Shown here piece after piece: positions 33,169-42,357 of a stretch of DNA of 64,000 bases. The DNA comes from Dyella psychrodurans (GTDB lineage: Bacteria > Pseudomonadota > Gammaproteobacteria > Xanthomonadales > Rhodanobacteraceae): the NCBI RefSeq assembly GCF_003363265.1, contig NZ_QRBF01000010.1, positions 62,001-126,000 on the forward strand. The letters are read 5' to 3'. How positions within the stretch are numbered: position 1 is the stretch's first letter; every line of letters begins with the position of its first letter. The notes beneath the pieces are model-generated. The model made no database searches, had not been told where the DNA came from, and saw only the letters and a list, made by a program, of their open reading frames with translations. A program made the position numbers and the translations under genes.

Positions 33169-34284
33169 ATGCAACACGTCATGACGAAGGTACGCCCGCT
33201 CATCGGCTGGCTTACGGTGACGCTTTTCCTGATTTTCGGAGCGCAGTGGATGTCGAGCCTCGACAACCACGCCCTGGCCTTCGGCCTGTTCCTGTGGCTC
33301 TTCCTGGTCATCATCTACGTAGCATTCGGCGTCGTACACGAGGCCGAGACGCTCGCTGAGATGCTCGGCGAACCGCTGGGCACGCTGGTGCTGACACTTT
33401 CCATCGTCGTCATTGAGGTGGTGCTTATCTCTGCCGTCATGCTCGGCCCCGAAGGCAGCCCGACGCTGGCCCGCGACACGATGTATTCGGTGCTGATGAT
33501 CGTGCTCAACGGCGTGGTGGGGTTCGGCCTGCTGTTGGGAGGGTTCAGGCACTACGAGCAGTCCTACAACCTCAAGGGCGCATCCGCGTATCTGTCGGTC
33601 ATTATCCCGCTCGCGATGATCGCGCTTATTCTTCCGGACTTCACCACGTCCACGCACGACGGCACGCTATCGTCGACGCAAGCGCTGGTGTTCTCGCTCC
33701 TGACCATCGCCCTGTACGGCATTTTCCTGTGGCTGCAGACGGGCCGTCATCGCGGCTATTTCGTGGCGAACGATGCGCAGCCGATCGATCCGAAGGAAAT
33801 GGAGCGCCACCGCCCTGCCCCCATCAGCAAGAAGAAACTTCTGCTTCACTTCGTCCTTCTGCTGGTCAATATTCTTCCGATCGTCATTCTCTCCAAGAGC
33901 CTGGCGAAGATCCTCGACTACGACATCGCCGTGATCGGCGCGCCCGCGGCCCTCGGCGGCATCATCATCGCCATTCTGGTGTTTGCGCCGGAAGGCATCT
34001 CCGCGCTGATCGCGATTCGCGCCGACAAACTGACGCGCGCGATCAATCTCTGCCTGGGCGCAGCGACATCCACGCTTGGACTTACGGTTCCCGCGGTATT
34101 GGCGATCAGTCTGTATACCGGCAAACCCGTGTTGCTGGGCCTGTCGCCTTCAGGGGTTGTGCTGGTGATGGCGACACTTATCCTGAGTTCGATCACCTTC
34201 TCCAACTCGCGCACGACGATGCTTGAAGGCGCGGTTCATCTCTCATTGTTTGCGGTGTTCCTGGTGCTGATTTTCAGCCCTTAG
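33169..34284 (+). CDS. chaA: ChaA-type calcium/sodium:proton antiporter
   Basis: A 371-residue integral membrane protein with GAGGG before the start and about eleven helices. Two inverted halves each hold the CaCA/ChaA signature: HEAETLAEMLGEPLGTLVLTLSIVVIEV and FAPEGISALIAIRADKLTRAINLCLGAATSTLG. The conserved acidic residues (E in GEP and IEV; E in APEG) are those needed for cation exchange. It should export Ca2+ or Na+ (also K+ in E. coli) in exchange for protons at alkaline pH. Its 3' end overlaps the convergent SGNH hydrolase gene by 11 bp. Confidence 0.88.
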   Translation: MQHVMTKVRPLIGWLTVTLFLIFGAQWMSSLDNHALAFGLFLWLFLVIIYVAFGVVHEAETLAEMLGEPLGTLVLTLSIVVIEVVLISAVMLGPEGSPTLARDTMYSVLMIVLNGVVGFGLLLGGFRHYEQSYNLKGASAYLSVIIPLAMIALILPDFTTSTHDGTLSSTQALVFSLLTIALYGIFLWLQTGRHRGYFVANDAQPIDPKEMERHRPAPISKKKLLLHFVLLLVNILPIVILSKSLAKILDYDIAVIGAPAALGGIIIAILVFAPEGISALIAIRADKLTRAINLCLGAATSTLGLTVPAVLAISLYTGKPVLLGLSPSGVVLVMATLILSSITFSNSRTTMLEGAVHLSLFAVFLVLIFSP

Positions 34285-35488
34285 CAAAAAGGCTCAAGTC
34301 GATCGAGTCGGCCATGGCGCGATATCCCGCGTCGCCTGGATGCAAGTGATCGCCGCTGTCGAACTCAGGCAGAAAGCGATCGGGATGTGCCGGGTCGCGC
34401 ACCACCTTGTCGAAATCGATCACCGCGTCGAACGCACCCGACGTACGAATCCACGCATTGACCGCCTGGCGCTTCTCTTCACCGGCAGCCGTATGGTACG
34501 GCCATCCCGCGCCGCCAAACGGCGTGAGCGTGGCGCCGAAAATCTTGATGCCCTTGGCATGCGCCTTGGAAATCAAGGTCTTCATGCCATCGATGATCTG
34601 TTGCGCCGAGACATTGTCTTCGGGCGTCGACGGCTGACCAGACGCGCCGATGTCGTTGATGCCCTCGAGCAATACGATCCAATGCACGCCCGGTTTGTCC
34701 AGAGCATCGCGATCGAAACGCGATAGCGCGCTGGGGCCGCCGCCGTCATGCAAGATCCGGTTGCCGCTGATACCGGAGTTGACCACGGCGATGGACGAAA
34801 GCTTCGGGTCCGCCTGCAAACGCTCGGCGAACACGTCCGGCCAACGATGATTGGCGTTCGGCGTCGACATGATGCCGTCGGTGATGGAGTCGCCGAACGC
34901 CACCACCGCGCGTGCCGACTCGCCCGCATCGACATCGACTTCGGTGAGGAAAAAACGATTTGCCGACACTTCGCTGTTGCCAAGCGTCTCGGCAGACGTC
35001 GCATCGCCATTCTCGGTGACATATGCAGTCGCCAAACCGTTGGCATGGATAGTCGAGGGACCTCTGCCCTTCGGCACATACAGACTTATCGCAATGTCCT
35101 GCATGGGCGTGACCTGCATGGCGATCGGATCGCTCAGCACACTGCCACCCTCGGCAACAGTCACGGTCTGTTTGCCGTTGAACGTCACCACATGATCGCC
35201 GCCGGGCTGGATCGCCGACTCATGCACACGCAAGGCGATGTGCACGGGTCCGATCATGACGGGTCTCTGCCCATACAAATTGGAAAGCCGGATACGCACG
35301 GCCGAACCACCGATGCTGGTTCGAATCACTTCACGCACTGTCTGCGCCTTCAATGCCGGTCCGAATGCATCCGGCGCGGCACCCCATGCGGTGACCCAGT
35401 GTTCATCCGTGGACGCCGCGCAGGTGCCTACTGACAGCACGCAAAGCAGCACACCGAACACACTTCGCTTCAGCATCGAAGCAGTCAT
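34274..35488 (-). CDS. Secreted SGNH/GDSL hydrolase
   Basis: A 404-residue exported esterase. The signal peptide ends near CAAST; residues about 25-180 form a beta-rich N-terminal domain; the SGNH domain follows, with AFGDSITDG (block I Ser), NSGISGN (Gly), GINDIG (Asn) and SGDHLHPGD with the catalytic Asp/His (block V). Members deacetylate polysaccharides or hydrolyse lipids and aryl esters; this two-domain type is frequent in plant-polymer degraders. Substrate unknown. The next gene on the same strand starts 57 bp upstream. Confidence 0.88.
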   Translation of the reverse strand: MTASMLKRSVFGVLLCVLSVGTCAASTDEHWVTAWGAAPDAFGPALKAQTVREVIRTSIGGSAVRIRLSNLYGQRPVMIGPVHIALRVHESAIQPGGDHVVTFNGKQTVTVAEGGSVLSDPIAMQVTPMQDIAISLYVPKGRGPSTIHANGLATAYVTENGDATSAETLGNSEVSANRFFLTEVDVDAGESARAVVAFGDSITDGIMSTPNANHRWPDVFAERLQADPKLSSIAVVNSGISGNRILHDGGGPSALSRFDRDALDKPGVHWIVLLEGINDIGASGQPSTPEDNVSAQQIIDGMKTLISKAHAKGIKIFGATLTPFGGAGWPYHTAAGEEKRQAVNAWIRTSGAFDAVIDFDKVVRDPAHPDRFLPEFDSGDHLHPGDAGYRAMADSIDLSLFAKG

Positions 35489-35545
35489 GCATCAATCCTC
35501 GTGGCAATCCGACAAAGGTGGCGAACTTCGCGGACGTTAGCCAGC

Positions 35546-36031
35546 TCAACCGCGAAAGAACAGGTAGATGGCGTTGTAAGGTACACGAACCTCGCCACCC
35601 ACGTGATTTGCATCGCAACCCGTGGAAGGCGCCACGCCGCCCTCGGTGCGCGTGCGGACGATATATTGAACATCCGCCATCTCGCCGCTGCCACTGTGCG
35701 ATTTGGCTTGCAGGACGAGCCACGCAATCGCTCCCGCATCGGGCGATGGCGAAGCGCTGACCGGCGCGCCGACGACGATGCTGCCATCGCCGGCCTGCCA
35801 GCTGGGACCGGCGAAGTGCTTGGCGATGAAGCGACCCTTTGCATCCTGCAGACTGGCATCGGGAGCTTTCAGGCTCCACGCATAAGCACCGTTGGACGCC
35901 TTGCAGGTATAGATCTGCACGCCCTTGCCCACGGCTTCGATCGCAGCGGGCTTCGCTGCGGGCCCCTGCGCGTGGGCAACCGACGCAAAAGCCACGAGCA
36001 CAAAAACGGCACTTGCCAACATGTTCCGCAT
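35546..36031 (-). CDS. DUF3455 exported protein
   Basis: A 161-residue protein with AGGAG before the ATG and a signal peptide ending at AHAQG. VGKGVQIYTCKASNGAYAWSLKAPDASLQDAKG and the C-terminal ANHVGGEVRVPYNAIYLFFRG match DUF3455, a family of secreted beta-rich proteins of unknown function found in bacteria and fungi. Two Cys residues (YTCK, TGCD) probably form a disulfide. It may be co-transcribed with the SGNH hydrolase downstream. Confidence 0.85.
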   Translation of the reverse strand: MRNMLASAVFVLVAFASVAHAQGPAAKPAAIEAVGKGVQIYTCKASNGAYAWSLKAPDASLQDAKGRFIAKHFAGPSWQAGDGSIVVGAPVSASPSPDAGAIAWLVLQAKSHSGSGEMADVQYIVRTRTEGGVAPSTGCDANHVGGEVRVPYNAIYLFFRG

Positions 36032-36422
36032 GACATTCTCCTGTTTGCCGGCACCGGCGATGATGGGTGCGCGCTATCTTACCGATGAAATATGAAGCAT
36101 TCCGTGGCGTCCCGGACCTCGGCTCTGCGACCGGTTTCAAGCGCCAGCTATTGCCCGGACAGGCTCTTTTACATGGCATGCACAGACGGACACCGCATGA
36201 TTCGAGTCCTGCGCTTCAGCTGCATGAACCAATCCCTACACTGTGCGCTGCCTTGAATAAACCTACACACGATTTGTCATAGACTCGGGCCACGGCGATA
36301 GGTGGTGGCATGCCAGATGTTGTGGCCAACGCCTCGGTCGCCAACGGGACATCCATTCTCGCAAGCATTCGCGGCTGGCCCGATGCATGCGCCAACCGTT
36401 TCAAATTGAGGAGGGTAAGTTG
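36032..36422. other. Divergent intergenic region
   Basis: About 390 bp between DUF3455 (minus) and the proline-rich protein (plus). I see no gene, RNA or strong palindrome. The stretch near 36250-36290 is relatively A/T-rich and probably contains the plus-strand promoter. Confidence 0.35.
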
Positions 36423-36779
36423 ATGACTCGCACCTCTCGAATTCCGTTGTACAGACAACTCGCCATGGCGGCTTTTGCAATTGCTGCCGTCGCGCCTTCG
36501 TTCCCGGTACAGGCGCAGTACTATCGCCCCGGCCACGATTATCGCCGCCCACCTCCGCCTCCGCCCCGTTATCACGACCGCCGTCGCGGCGGCGGCGATG
36601 GCGGCGCACTCGTTGCCGGAGCATTGCTTGGGGTCGTAGCCGGAGCCGTCATCGCCAACTCGGCGGCCAACGCGGCACAACCGCCGCCGGGCGTCGTCTA
36701 CACCGCGGCACCGCCGCCACCGCCGCCGGGCGTGGTGTATTACGACGATAACAATCCGCCGCCGCCCAACGGGTATTGA
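36423..36779 (+). CDS. Small exported proline-rich protein with glycine-zipper-like segment
   Basis: A 118-residue protein with GGAGGG 8 bases before the ATG. The signal peptide ends near PVQAQ. Then come RPPPPPPRYHDRRRGGGDGG, a hydrophobic small-residue stretch (ALVAGALLGVVAGAVIANSAANAA, residues about 62-85) that could insert in a membrane, and two further polyproline tracts ending in NPPPPNGY. Function unknown; probably an envelope protein. The next gene is 63 bp downstream on the same strand. Confidence 0.7.
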   Translation: MTRTSRIPLYRQLAMAAFAIAAVAPSFPVQAQYYRPGHDYRRPPPPPPRYHDRRRGGGDGGALVAGALLGVVAGAVIANSAANAAQPPPGVVYTAAPPPPPPGVVYYDDNNPPPPNGY

Positions 36780-36842
36780 ACGTCGCCTCGCGTCCCTCAC
36801 GGACCGTCATCGAATTGCAGTCATGAATTGGAGCCACCCATC

Positions 36843-37382
36843 ATGAAAAACACTATTCGCAAGACTGCCGTACCCGTCGTGTTGTCGTTGGCCATGTTCG
36901 CGGGTGCGGTGTTCGCGCAAGAGGGATCCACCGCACCGGCGTCGGCGTCATCCGCTGCGGCACCTGCCGCCAAGACCCATGCGGAGCGCCGTGCCGATGC
37001 CGTCGAACAGCGCATCAACGATATGCATACGCAGTTGAAGATCACCGATGCACAGTCCACGCAATGGAACGCTTACGCACAAACCATGCGCGACAATGCC
37101 ACCAAGGCGGCCAGTGCCTTTCACGACCGCTCGCAGAAGATGTCGACGATGAATGCCGACGACGTCATGAAGTCCTACGCGGAACTTGCCCAGATGCACG
37201 CCGATGACATGCAGAAACTGTCGTCGGCATGGAGTGCGTTGTACGCCGCACTGTCTCCGGATCAGAAGCAGATTGCCGACGACATGTTCCATAACCGGGC
37301 AGCACACCCGCATTCGATGCCACGCAAGCACGCCGCAAAGCCTGCCAGCGCATCCTCTTCGGCGACAACTTCGGGTACGTGA
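36843..37382 (+). CDS. Spy/CpxP-like LTxxQ periplasmic protein
   Basis: A 179-residue exported, helical protein. The signal peptide ends at VFAQE; residues about 45-150 contain the relative of the LTxxQ repeat (LKITDAQSTQWNAYAQ and LSPDQKQIADDMF) typical of the Spy/CpxP chaperone family; the tail is Ala/Ser/His/Lys-rich. Spy-type proteins protect periplasmic proteins from aggregation under envelope stress. Chaperone function here is inference from family membership. It may be co-transcribed with the upstream proline-rich protein. Confidence 0.75.
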   Translation: MKNTIRKTAVPVVLSLAMFAGAVFAQEGSTAPASASSAAAPAAKTHAERRADAVEQRINDMHTQLKITDAQSTQWNAYAQTMRDNATKAASAFHDRSQKMSTMNADDVMKSYAELAQMHADDMQKLSSAWSALYAALSPDQKQIADDMFHNRAAHPHSMPRKHAAKPASASSSATTSGT

Positions 37383-37415
37383 TCTTCCGCCTTCGGGCAT
37401 CGTCGACAACACAAG

Positions 37416-37460
37416 GAGGCCAGAAGCAACCGGCGCTTGCCCGGCTCCGCTTCTGGCCTC
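37416..37460 (+). terminator. Hairpin, probable terminator of the Spy-like gene
   Basis: Perfect 12-bp stem (37416-37427 with 37449-37460) with inner CCGG pairing, followed by TTCGCTTT, a weak T-run. It lies 34 bp after the stop of the Spy-like gene. Confidence 0.6.
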
Positions 37461-37573
37461 TTCGCTTTAGGACGGAAAATCGGGACGCTTGTCCTGTTTA
37501 TGGGCGATGATGACAGTGCAAAATCCAGTCACGCGACTGCATTAGAACCAGAGGCCACCACGGGAGGGCGAGC

Positions 37574-38434
37574 ATGGCGACCGAAGGCAATGTCTTGCTT
37601 GCCGATGGCAGGGTCATGACATTTGCCGAGTTCGGTGCGCCGGAAGGCCACCCGGTTCTCTACTTCCACGGCACGCCATCGTCGCGGCTGGAACCGCTGC
37701 TGATCGGGGATGCCGAGTTTTCAAGGCTCGGCCTGCGCATCATCGCGCCCGACAGGCCGGGCATGGGCCGATCGAGTTTCCAGCGACATCGCAGTTTTTC
37801 CGATTGGCCGATCGACGTCGCCGCACTCGCCGATGCACTGGGTATCGGCAAGTTTTCGGTGCTGGGAAACTCGGGCGGAGGCATCTATGCGGTTGCCTGC
37901 GCAGCCAGGATTCCCGAACGGCTGCACAGCGTCGCCATCGTTTCCGGCGCATGGCGCATGGACGATCCCCGCACGCTTGCCGCGATGCCCTTCGTGAATC
38001 GACTGACCTGGACGCTCGCCAGACGGGCACCGCTGCTGCTGTCCCTATGGCTAAGAAGCGTCGGCACCGGCGTCAACGGCGACCTTTCCCAGCTGAAACG
38101 CCACTTGCCGCCGGCCGATTACGAGGCCTTCGAAAGCCCGGGACGGTATGAAGCATTCGGCTACGCCTTGCGCGAGTCCCTGCGGCAAGGCACGAAAGGA
38201 CCTGCATGGGACATGCGCATGTATGTGCATCCCCTGGGAATCCGACTGCAGGACATCCAGATGTCTCTGCATGTCTTCCATGGCGCGAAGGACGTCAACG
38301 TCCCCATTGCCCTGATACGCGAAGCGCTGACCAGCCTGCCAACGGCCCTGCTCACCGTCTACCCGCGCGATGCGCATCTTTCGACCTTGTGCAATCACTT
38401 CGACGCGATTGCCCGCACTCTTGTCGAGGGATAG
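37574..38434 (+). CDS. Alpha/beta-hydrolase
   Basis: A 286-residue cytoplasmic protein with GGGAGGG before the start. YFHGTPSSRLEP is the oxyanion-hole motif, LGNSGGGIYAVACA the nucleophile elbow (G-N-S-G-G), HGAKDVNVP supplies the acid and DAHLSTL the histidine. Elements are in the usual order for alpha/beta-hydrolase fold enzymes (esterases, haloalkane or epoxide hydrolase relatives). The substrate is unknown. The gene is alone on its strand segment. Confidence 0.82.
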   Translation: MATEGNVLLADGRVMTFAEFGAPEGHPVLYFHGTPSSRLEPLLIGDAEFSRLGLRIIAPDRPGMGRSSFQRHRSFSDWPIDVAALADALGIGKFSVLGNSGGGIYAVACAARIPERLHSVAIVSGAWRMDDPRTLAAMPFVNRLTWTLARRAPLLLSLWLRSVGTGVNGDLSQLKRHLPPADYEAFESPGRYEAFGYALRESLRQGTKGPAWDMRMYVHPLGIRLQDIQMSLHVFHGAKDVNVPIALIREALTSLPTALLTVYPRDAHLSTLCNHFDAIARTLVEG

Positions 38435-38556
38435 CCACCTCATGGACGCATTGTCTTTCGGCGCGACCCAGCGCTAAGCTGGCCTCGCCCGGTTCCCCAT
38501 CACACCTGCCGGGCGTACCGACATCGACATCATGCACTGCACTGGGAGGAAGAATC

Positions 38557-38955
38557 ATGGCTTTCTCTGCACGTGTTTCTCGTGACGTGATCGCACAGAT
38601 CAACGTGACGCCGCTTGTTGACGTACTGCTGGTGCTGCTGATCATTTTCATGATCACCTCACCGATCGTTACGCACAAAACGACGATGGATCTTCCGCAG
38701 TCCTCGTCGACGCCGATGCCCGACCCGCCGAAACCGATCCATCTTTCCATTCACCAGGACGGCGAGATGTATTGGAACGACACACCGATCAACCAGAACC
38801 AGCTGAGCGTGCAACTGAGCGTTGCCGCGGCACAAGCCACGCAGCCGGCGCTGCAGATCGATGCCGCGGATGGTGTCGCCTATGATGCTGTCGCACGCGT
38901 ACTGGCGAAGGCGAAAGCACAGGGTCTCGCCCGAATCGACATGCTTGGCGAGTAG
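38557..38955 (+). CDS. Orphan ExbD/TolR-family protein
   Basis: A 132-residue protein with GGGAGGAAG before the ATG. INVTPLVDVLLVLLIIFMITSPIVTHKTTMDLP is the single ExbD/TolR transmembrane helix with the essential Asp (VDVLLV) that carries protons; the rest is a periplasmic domain (QDGEMYWNDTPIN...) binding TonB partners or peptidoglycan. ExbD normally works with ExbB and TonB in one operon; none is encoded here, and a terminator follows directly, so it must use partners encoded elsewhere. Confidence 0.9.
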   Translation: MAFSARVSRDVIAQINVTPLVDVLLVLLIIFMITSPIVTHKTTMDLPQSSSTPMPDPPKPIHLSIHQDGEMYWNDTPINQNQLSVQLSVAAAQATQPALQIDAADGVAYDAVARVLAKAKAQGLARIDMLGE

Positions 38956-38974
38956 AGCGTCGCGTCACCATCGG

Positions 38975-39003
38975 AGGGCGCCACCCGTGTGGCGCCCTTT
39001 TCT
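38975..39003 (+). terminator. Rho-independent terminator after exbD-like gene
   Basis: Perfect 10-bp stem (38975-38984 with 38989-38998), CCGT loop and TTTTCTT tail. It ends the single-gene exbD-like transcription unit. Confidence 0.9.
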
Positions 39004-39074
39004 TGCCACATCGTGTCCTCGTGCCATCTCGACAATACGCCGCTGCGGACAGCGTGACCGTGGACGGTCGATCG

Positions 39075-39080
39075 TATAAT
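39075..39080 (+). promoter_or_regulatory. Consensus -10 box placing the transcript start at the ATG
   Basis: TATAAT at 39075-39080 ends six bases before the ATG at 39087. With normal spacing, transcription would begin at or beside the ATG, giving a leaderless mRNA. The -35 region (about 39052-39057) is a poor match, and no Shine-Dalgarno is present before the ATG. Confidence 0.45.
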
Positions 39081-39086
39081 CACCTT

Positions 39087-39821
39087 ATGCAAGAACATTC
39101 CCATACCCTGGCTTCCGCGCTATCGGCCGACGTGCAGCGCGACGGTTTTTCGTTCGTCACCGCCGATACCATGCGACCGCTGCTGCAATCCTCCGGCGAC
39201 CTTTCCGACTGGCCCGCCTTTTCAGACAGCTGGAACCGACTTGGGCCTGATCCCTATCTCGCCGCCAAAGGGCGTTTCCGACGCCGCCGGCACGCCACGT
39301 TCACCGCCGCGGCAGACGGCGCCATCGCGCTTGCGCCGCATCAACCGCACTACCAGGCTCTGCAGTACAACGCACTGCAAGGCGACATCCAGCGCTGGTT
39401 CGACCCCATCGAGCCATCCGTGGCGAATGGCGCCAGCCTGCAAACCATCCTGACCTTCTGCCATACCTTTTTCGGATCGCTGGCGCCTTCCGTCGCGCAA
39501 TGGCACGTGGAAGTGCACCAGTTCCGCATCGAAGCGAACAAAGATGCGGCAGGCGAACCCACGCCGGAAGGCAGTCATCGCGATGGCGTGGATTTCGTGC
39601 TCGTACTGCTGATCGACAGGCACAACATCGCCAGCGGCACGACCACCATCCACACGCCGGATGGAAAACTCCTGGGCGATTTCACCCTCACCCATCCGCT
39701 CGATGCGGCGCTCATTCACGATCCGCGCGTGTTCCATGGCGTGACGTCCGTGACGCCGCTGGTTTCCACGGAACCCGCACATCGCGACGTGCTGGTGGTG
39801 ACGTTTCGGGCAAAACCCTGA
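39087..39821 (+). CDS. 2OG-Fe dioxygenase family protein
   Basis: A 244-residue protein of the 2OG-Fe(II) oxygenase 2 family. The iron ligands appear in PEGSHRDGVDFV (H-x-D) and the distal His in HDPRVFHGVTSV; the C-terminal HRDVLVVTFR carries an Arg suited to 2-oxoglutarate. Relatives hydroxylate free amino acids such as isoleucine. The amino-acid substrate is not known here. The chosen ATG has no ribosome binding site but follows a TATAAT, suggesting a leaderless transcript. Convergent with the phosphoesterase gene with a 14-bp gap. Confidence 0.8.
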   Translation: MQEHSHTLASALSADVQRDGFSFVTADTMRPLLQSSGDLSDWPAFSDSWNRLGPDPYLAAKGRFRRRRHATFTAAADGAIALAPHQPHYQALQYNALQGDIQRWFDPIEPSVANGASLQTILTFCHTFFGSLAPSVAQWHVEVHQFRIEANKDAAGEPTPEGSHRDGVDFVLVLLIDRHNIASGTTTIHTPDGKLLGDFTLTHPLDAALIHDPRVFHGVTSVTPLVSTEPAHRDVLVVTFRAKP

Positions 39822-39835
39822 TACGGCTTCGACCG

Positions 39836-41287
39836 TTACCGCTTTGTTGCCGCAGACTGGCGACTGGCCTTCCACGCAGCCAATCGTTCCTGGATGTAAC
39901 TGTCGTAGTCGTAGCCTGTTTCGAGCTTGGGCTGCGGGCGATGCGTGCCTAGCTCGGCATCCGGCACCGGCAGGCGCGACACCAGGTCGGCATACACTTC
40001 CTGCAGATGCGAAGGACGATTCGCCGCGGGATTCGTGCCCGTCGATGCCGGCACCGTCACGCCGGCCAACGGGTCGTCGGTACGCGGCGTCGCGAGGCTG
40101 AGCGCGGCGCCGACATCGGGGGCCGCCGCGTCGCGCGCGGTCAGCGCAGGCACATTCCAGCGCTGCTGAATCGTCTTGAGAATCGAGGTGTGATCGAACG
40201 GCATGCTACCCGCCGGCACGCGGAACACCGTTCCGGCAGGAATCAGCGGCGATATCAGCAACGTGGGAACACGCGGACCGAAACGCTTGAAGTCGAATCC
40301 GTACTCGCCTGCGGACGCATCCGGTGGCACCGCATGGGTGGGTGGCGGCACATGGTCGTAGCAACCGCCGTGCTCGTCATAGGTGACGATCAGCAATGTC
40401 TGGTTCCACAACGGACTGTTGCGCAGCGCGTAGTAAACATCGTGGATGAACTGCTCGCCCAGCGCCACGTCGTAATTGGGATGCTGGCTGTTGCCCTTCG
40501 AGCCCCAGCTCGGCTCGAGAAACGTATAGTTGGGCAATGTGCCGTTCGCCGCGGCCGCCTGGAAATCGGTGAACTTTCCGAAGTAGCTGTCCGCGAGACT
40601 GGAGATGTCGGTGAAGGTCATGCGTGTCAGCGGATCGGCGTCGTAGCCATAAATCGCCCAGCTGACGTTCTGCTTCGTCAGCGACGCATAAATGGTGGGC
40701 GCGGTGAACGTCTTGGTCTTGTCGTCCATGTGACCCTGCGACGTGGCCGCGTGCACGAAGGCGCGATTGGGCAGCGTTTCCGTCGGTGCCGATCCGTACC
40801 AGTAGTCGCACACCGCAAAGCCGCGCGCCAGGGCGGACATCACCGGCAAGGTCGCCGGCGTATGCATGCCCATGATGTCGTTGGCGACCGTGCCGGCAAG
40901 AATCGATTCGTTCTCCTTGCCTTCCCAGCCCAGCGTGTAGGCAAAGTTGGCGATGAATCCCTTGTTCGTGGCAACCGGCGGCGTCGGAGCCGTGTTGCTG
41001 CCGAACAGTTGCGAATTGGTCGCGGTGTAGCCCTCGCCCGGGTCGGCGCCCGGCATGAAATACGTGCTGGTGGTACCGGGCTGGATCTTGAATACCGTAA
41101 CGGAATCGCCGCCGCTGGAACTGGGGTTCGATTCGGTGCCCGTCAAACCTTCGAATGCCTGCCCCGCGGGCGAAACGTTGCCCGCATCGGCATAAAGAAA
41201 ACCGAGCATGTGATCGAACGAGCGGTTCTCCAGCATCAGCACGACGATGTGATTGATGGCCGACAGCGAATGACTTGTGGTGGACAT
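39836..41287 (-). CDS. Phosphoesterase-family protein (phospholipase C / acid phosphatase-like)
   Basis: A 483-residue protein of the alkaline-phosphatase superfamily branch that includes bacterial phospholipase C and acid phosphatase AcpA. Near the N-terminus IVVLMLENRSFDHMLGF contains the metal-binding ENRSFDH motif. Later motifs are GTVANDIMGMH, WAIYGYDADP, LLIVTYDEHGGCYDHVPPP (second metal site) and FGPRVPTLLISP. Unlike most relatives it begins directly with the domain: no signal peptide, suggesting cytoplasmic or non-Sec location. It should hydrolyse phosphomonoesters or phospholipids. Confidence 0.83.
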   Translation of the reverse strand: MSTTSHSLSAINHIVVLMLENRSFDHMLGFLYADAGNVSPAGQAFEGLTGTESNPSSSGGDSVTVFKIQPGTTSTYFMPGADPGEGYTATNSQLFGSNTAPTPPVATNKGFIANFAYTLGWEGKENESILAGTVANDIMGMHTPATLPVMSALARGFAVCDYWYGSAPTETLPNRAFVHAATSQGHMDDKTKTFTAPTIYASLTKQNVSWAIYGYDADPLTRMTFTDISSLADSYFGKFTDFQAAAANGTLPNYTFLEPSWGSKGNSQHPNYDVALGEQFIHDVYYALRNSPLWNQTLLIVTYDEHGGCYDHVPPPTHAVPPDASAGEYGFDFKRFGPRVPTLLISPLIPAGTVFRVPAGSMPFDHTSILKTIQQRWNVPALTARDAAAPDVGAALSLATPRTDDPLAGVTVPASTGTNPAANRPSHLQEVYADLVSRLPVPDAELGTHRPQPKLETGYDYDSYIQERLAAWKASRQSAATKR

Positions 41288-41426
41288 GTCCGGCTACCCT
41301 GCGTTTGCGAAGATCGGAGTGCTATTTCGCCACGACGAACGTGGTGGTTTCATCAACGTCGTTGCAGAACCACAACCTAGCCGGTCACTGTGACAGTTTC
41401 AGCAACGCATGCGCGTTGGGCGCTCC

Positions 41427-42332
41427 TCATGCGGTTTCCAGGTAAGGCGTCAGGATCTCCGCCAACCAATCCATGAAAACCTGTACGCGCGCGGAGACAT
41501 TGCGCCGCTGCGCGTAGAGCAGCGACACCGGCATCGGCTCGGCCCGGTATTGCGGCAGCACTTCGACCAGCTCGCCATGCTCGATGAGCTGCAATACGCC
41601 CGGCTGCGGCGTTTGAATGATGCCTAATCCGGCAAGACAGCCTGTTTCGTAAGCCTCAATGCTATTGACGGTAAACACGCCTCCCATCGGTACATACCGA
41701 CATACGGCGCCATCGAGATATTCAAAACCCGGCGGTCGTTGGCCGAGTGTCGATACGTAATGAATCATCTTGTGATTGACCAGGTCGCTTAACTCGCGAG
41801 GCGTGCCGTGTGCCTCCAGATAGTCAGGACTGGCGCAATTGACGATTTGAAATTGCCCAAGCGGCCGCGCCACCAAGTTGGAGTCTTCCAGCGTACCCAC
41901 GCGCACCACGCAATCGAAGCCTTCGCCGACCACGTCCACGCGGCGGTCCGTGCAGCTCAGCTCCACTTCGATGTGCGGATGTTCGCGCAGAAACTCCGGC
42001 AATCGCGGAATGACCTGGGAACGCGCAACGCGACTGTTCATGTCCACACGCAAACGTCCCCGCAAGGACTGCGGTGCGCGCTGGAACATGGCGTCGAGTT
42101 CGTCCAGATCGGCCAGCAGCGTCTTGCAGCGTTCGTAGAAACGCTCTCCGTCCTGGGTCATCTGCACCTTGCGGGTGGTTCGGTGCAGCAGCTGTGTTCC
42201 CAGCTCCGCTTCCAACTGCTGCACAGCCGTGGAAGCGCTCGCCTTGGGCAGGCCCAGACTGTCGGCCGCCTTGGTAAAGCTGGCCATTTCGGCTACCCGC
42301 GCGTAGACATGCATGGCATCGATCCGATTCAT
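41427..42332 (-). CDS. LysR-family transcriptional regulator
   Basis: A 301-residue regulator with GGGGAG before the start. The N-terminal winged helix (MHVYARVAEMASFTKAADSLGLPKASASTAVQQLEAELGTQLLHRTTRKV) is followed by the LysR effector domain. Of the group with a conserved RTTRKVQMTQDG, acting near divergently transcribed oxidoreductases. It is divergent from the SDR gene at 42463, and the shared 130-bp gap contains a GTTC-N9-GAAC dyad, so it most likely controls that gene and itself. Confidence 0.9.
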   Translation of the reverse strand: MNRIDAMHVYARVAEMASFTKAADSLGLPKASASTAVQQLEAELGTQLLHRTTRKVQMTQDGERFYERCKTLLADLDELDAMFQRAPQSLRGRLRVDMNSRVARSQVIPRLPEFLREHPHIEVELSCTDRRVDVVGEGFDCVVRVGTLEDSNLVARPLGQFQIVNCASPDYLEAHGTPRELSDLVNHKMIHYVSTLGQRPPGFEYLDGAVCRYVPMGGVFTVNSIEAYETGCLAGLGIIQTPQPGVLQLIEHGELVEVLPQYRAEPMPVSLLYAQRRNVSARVQVFMDWLAEILTPYLETA

Positions 42333-42357
42333 GAATCTCCCCGCTGGCCCGATCATT

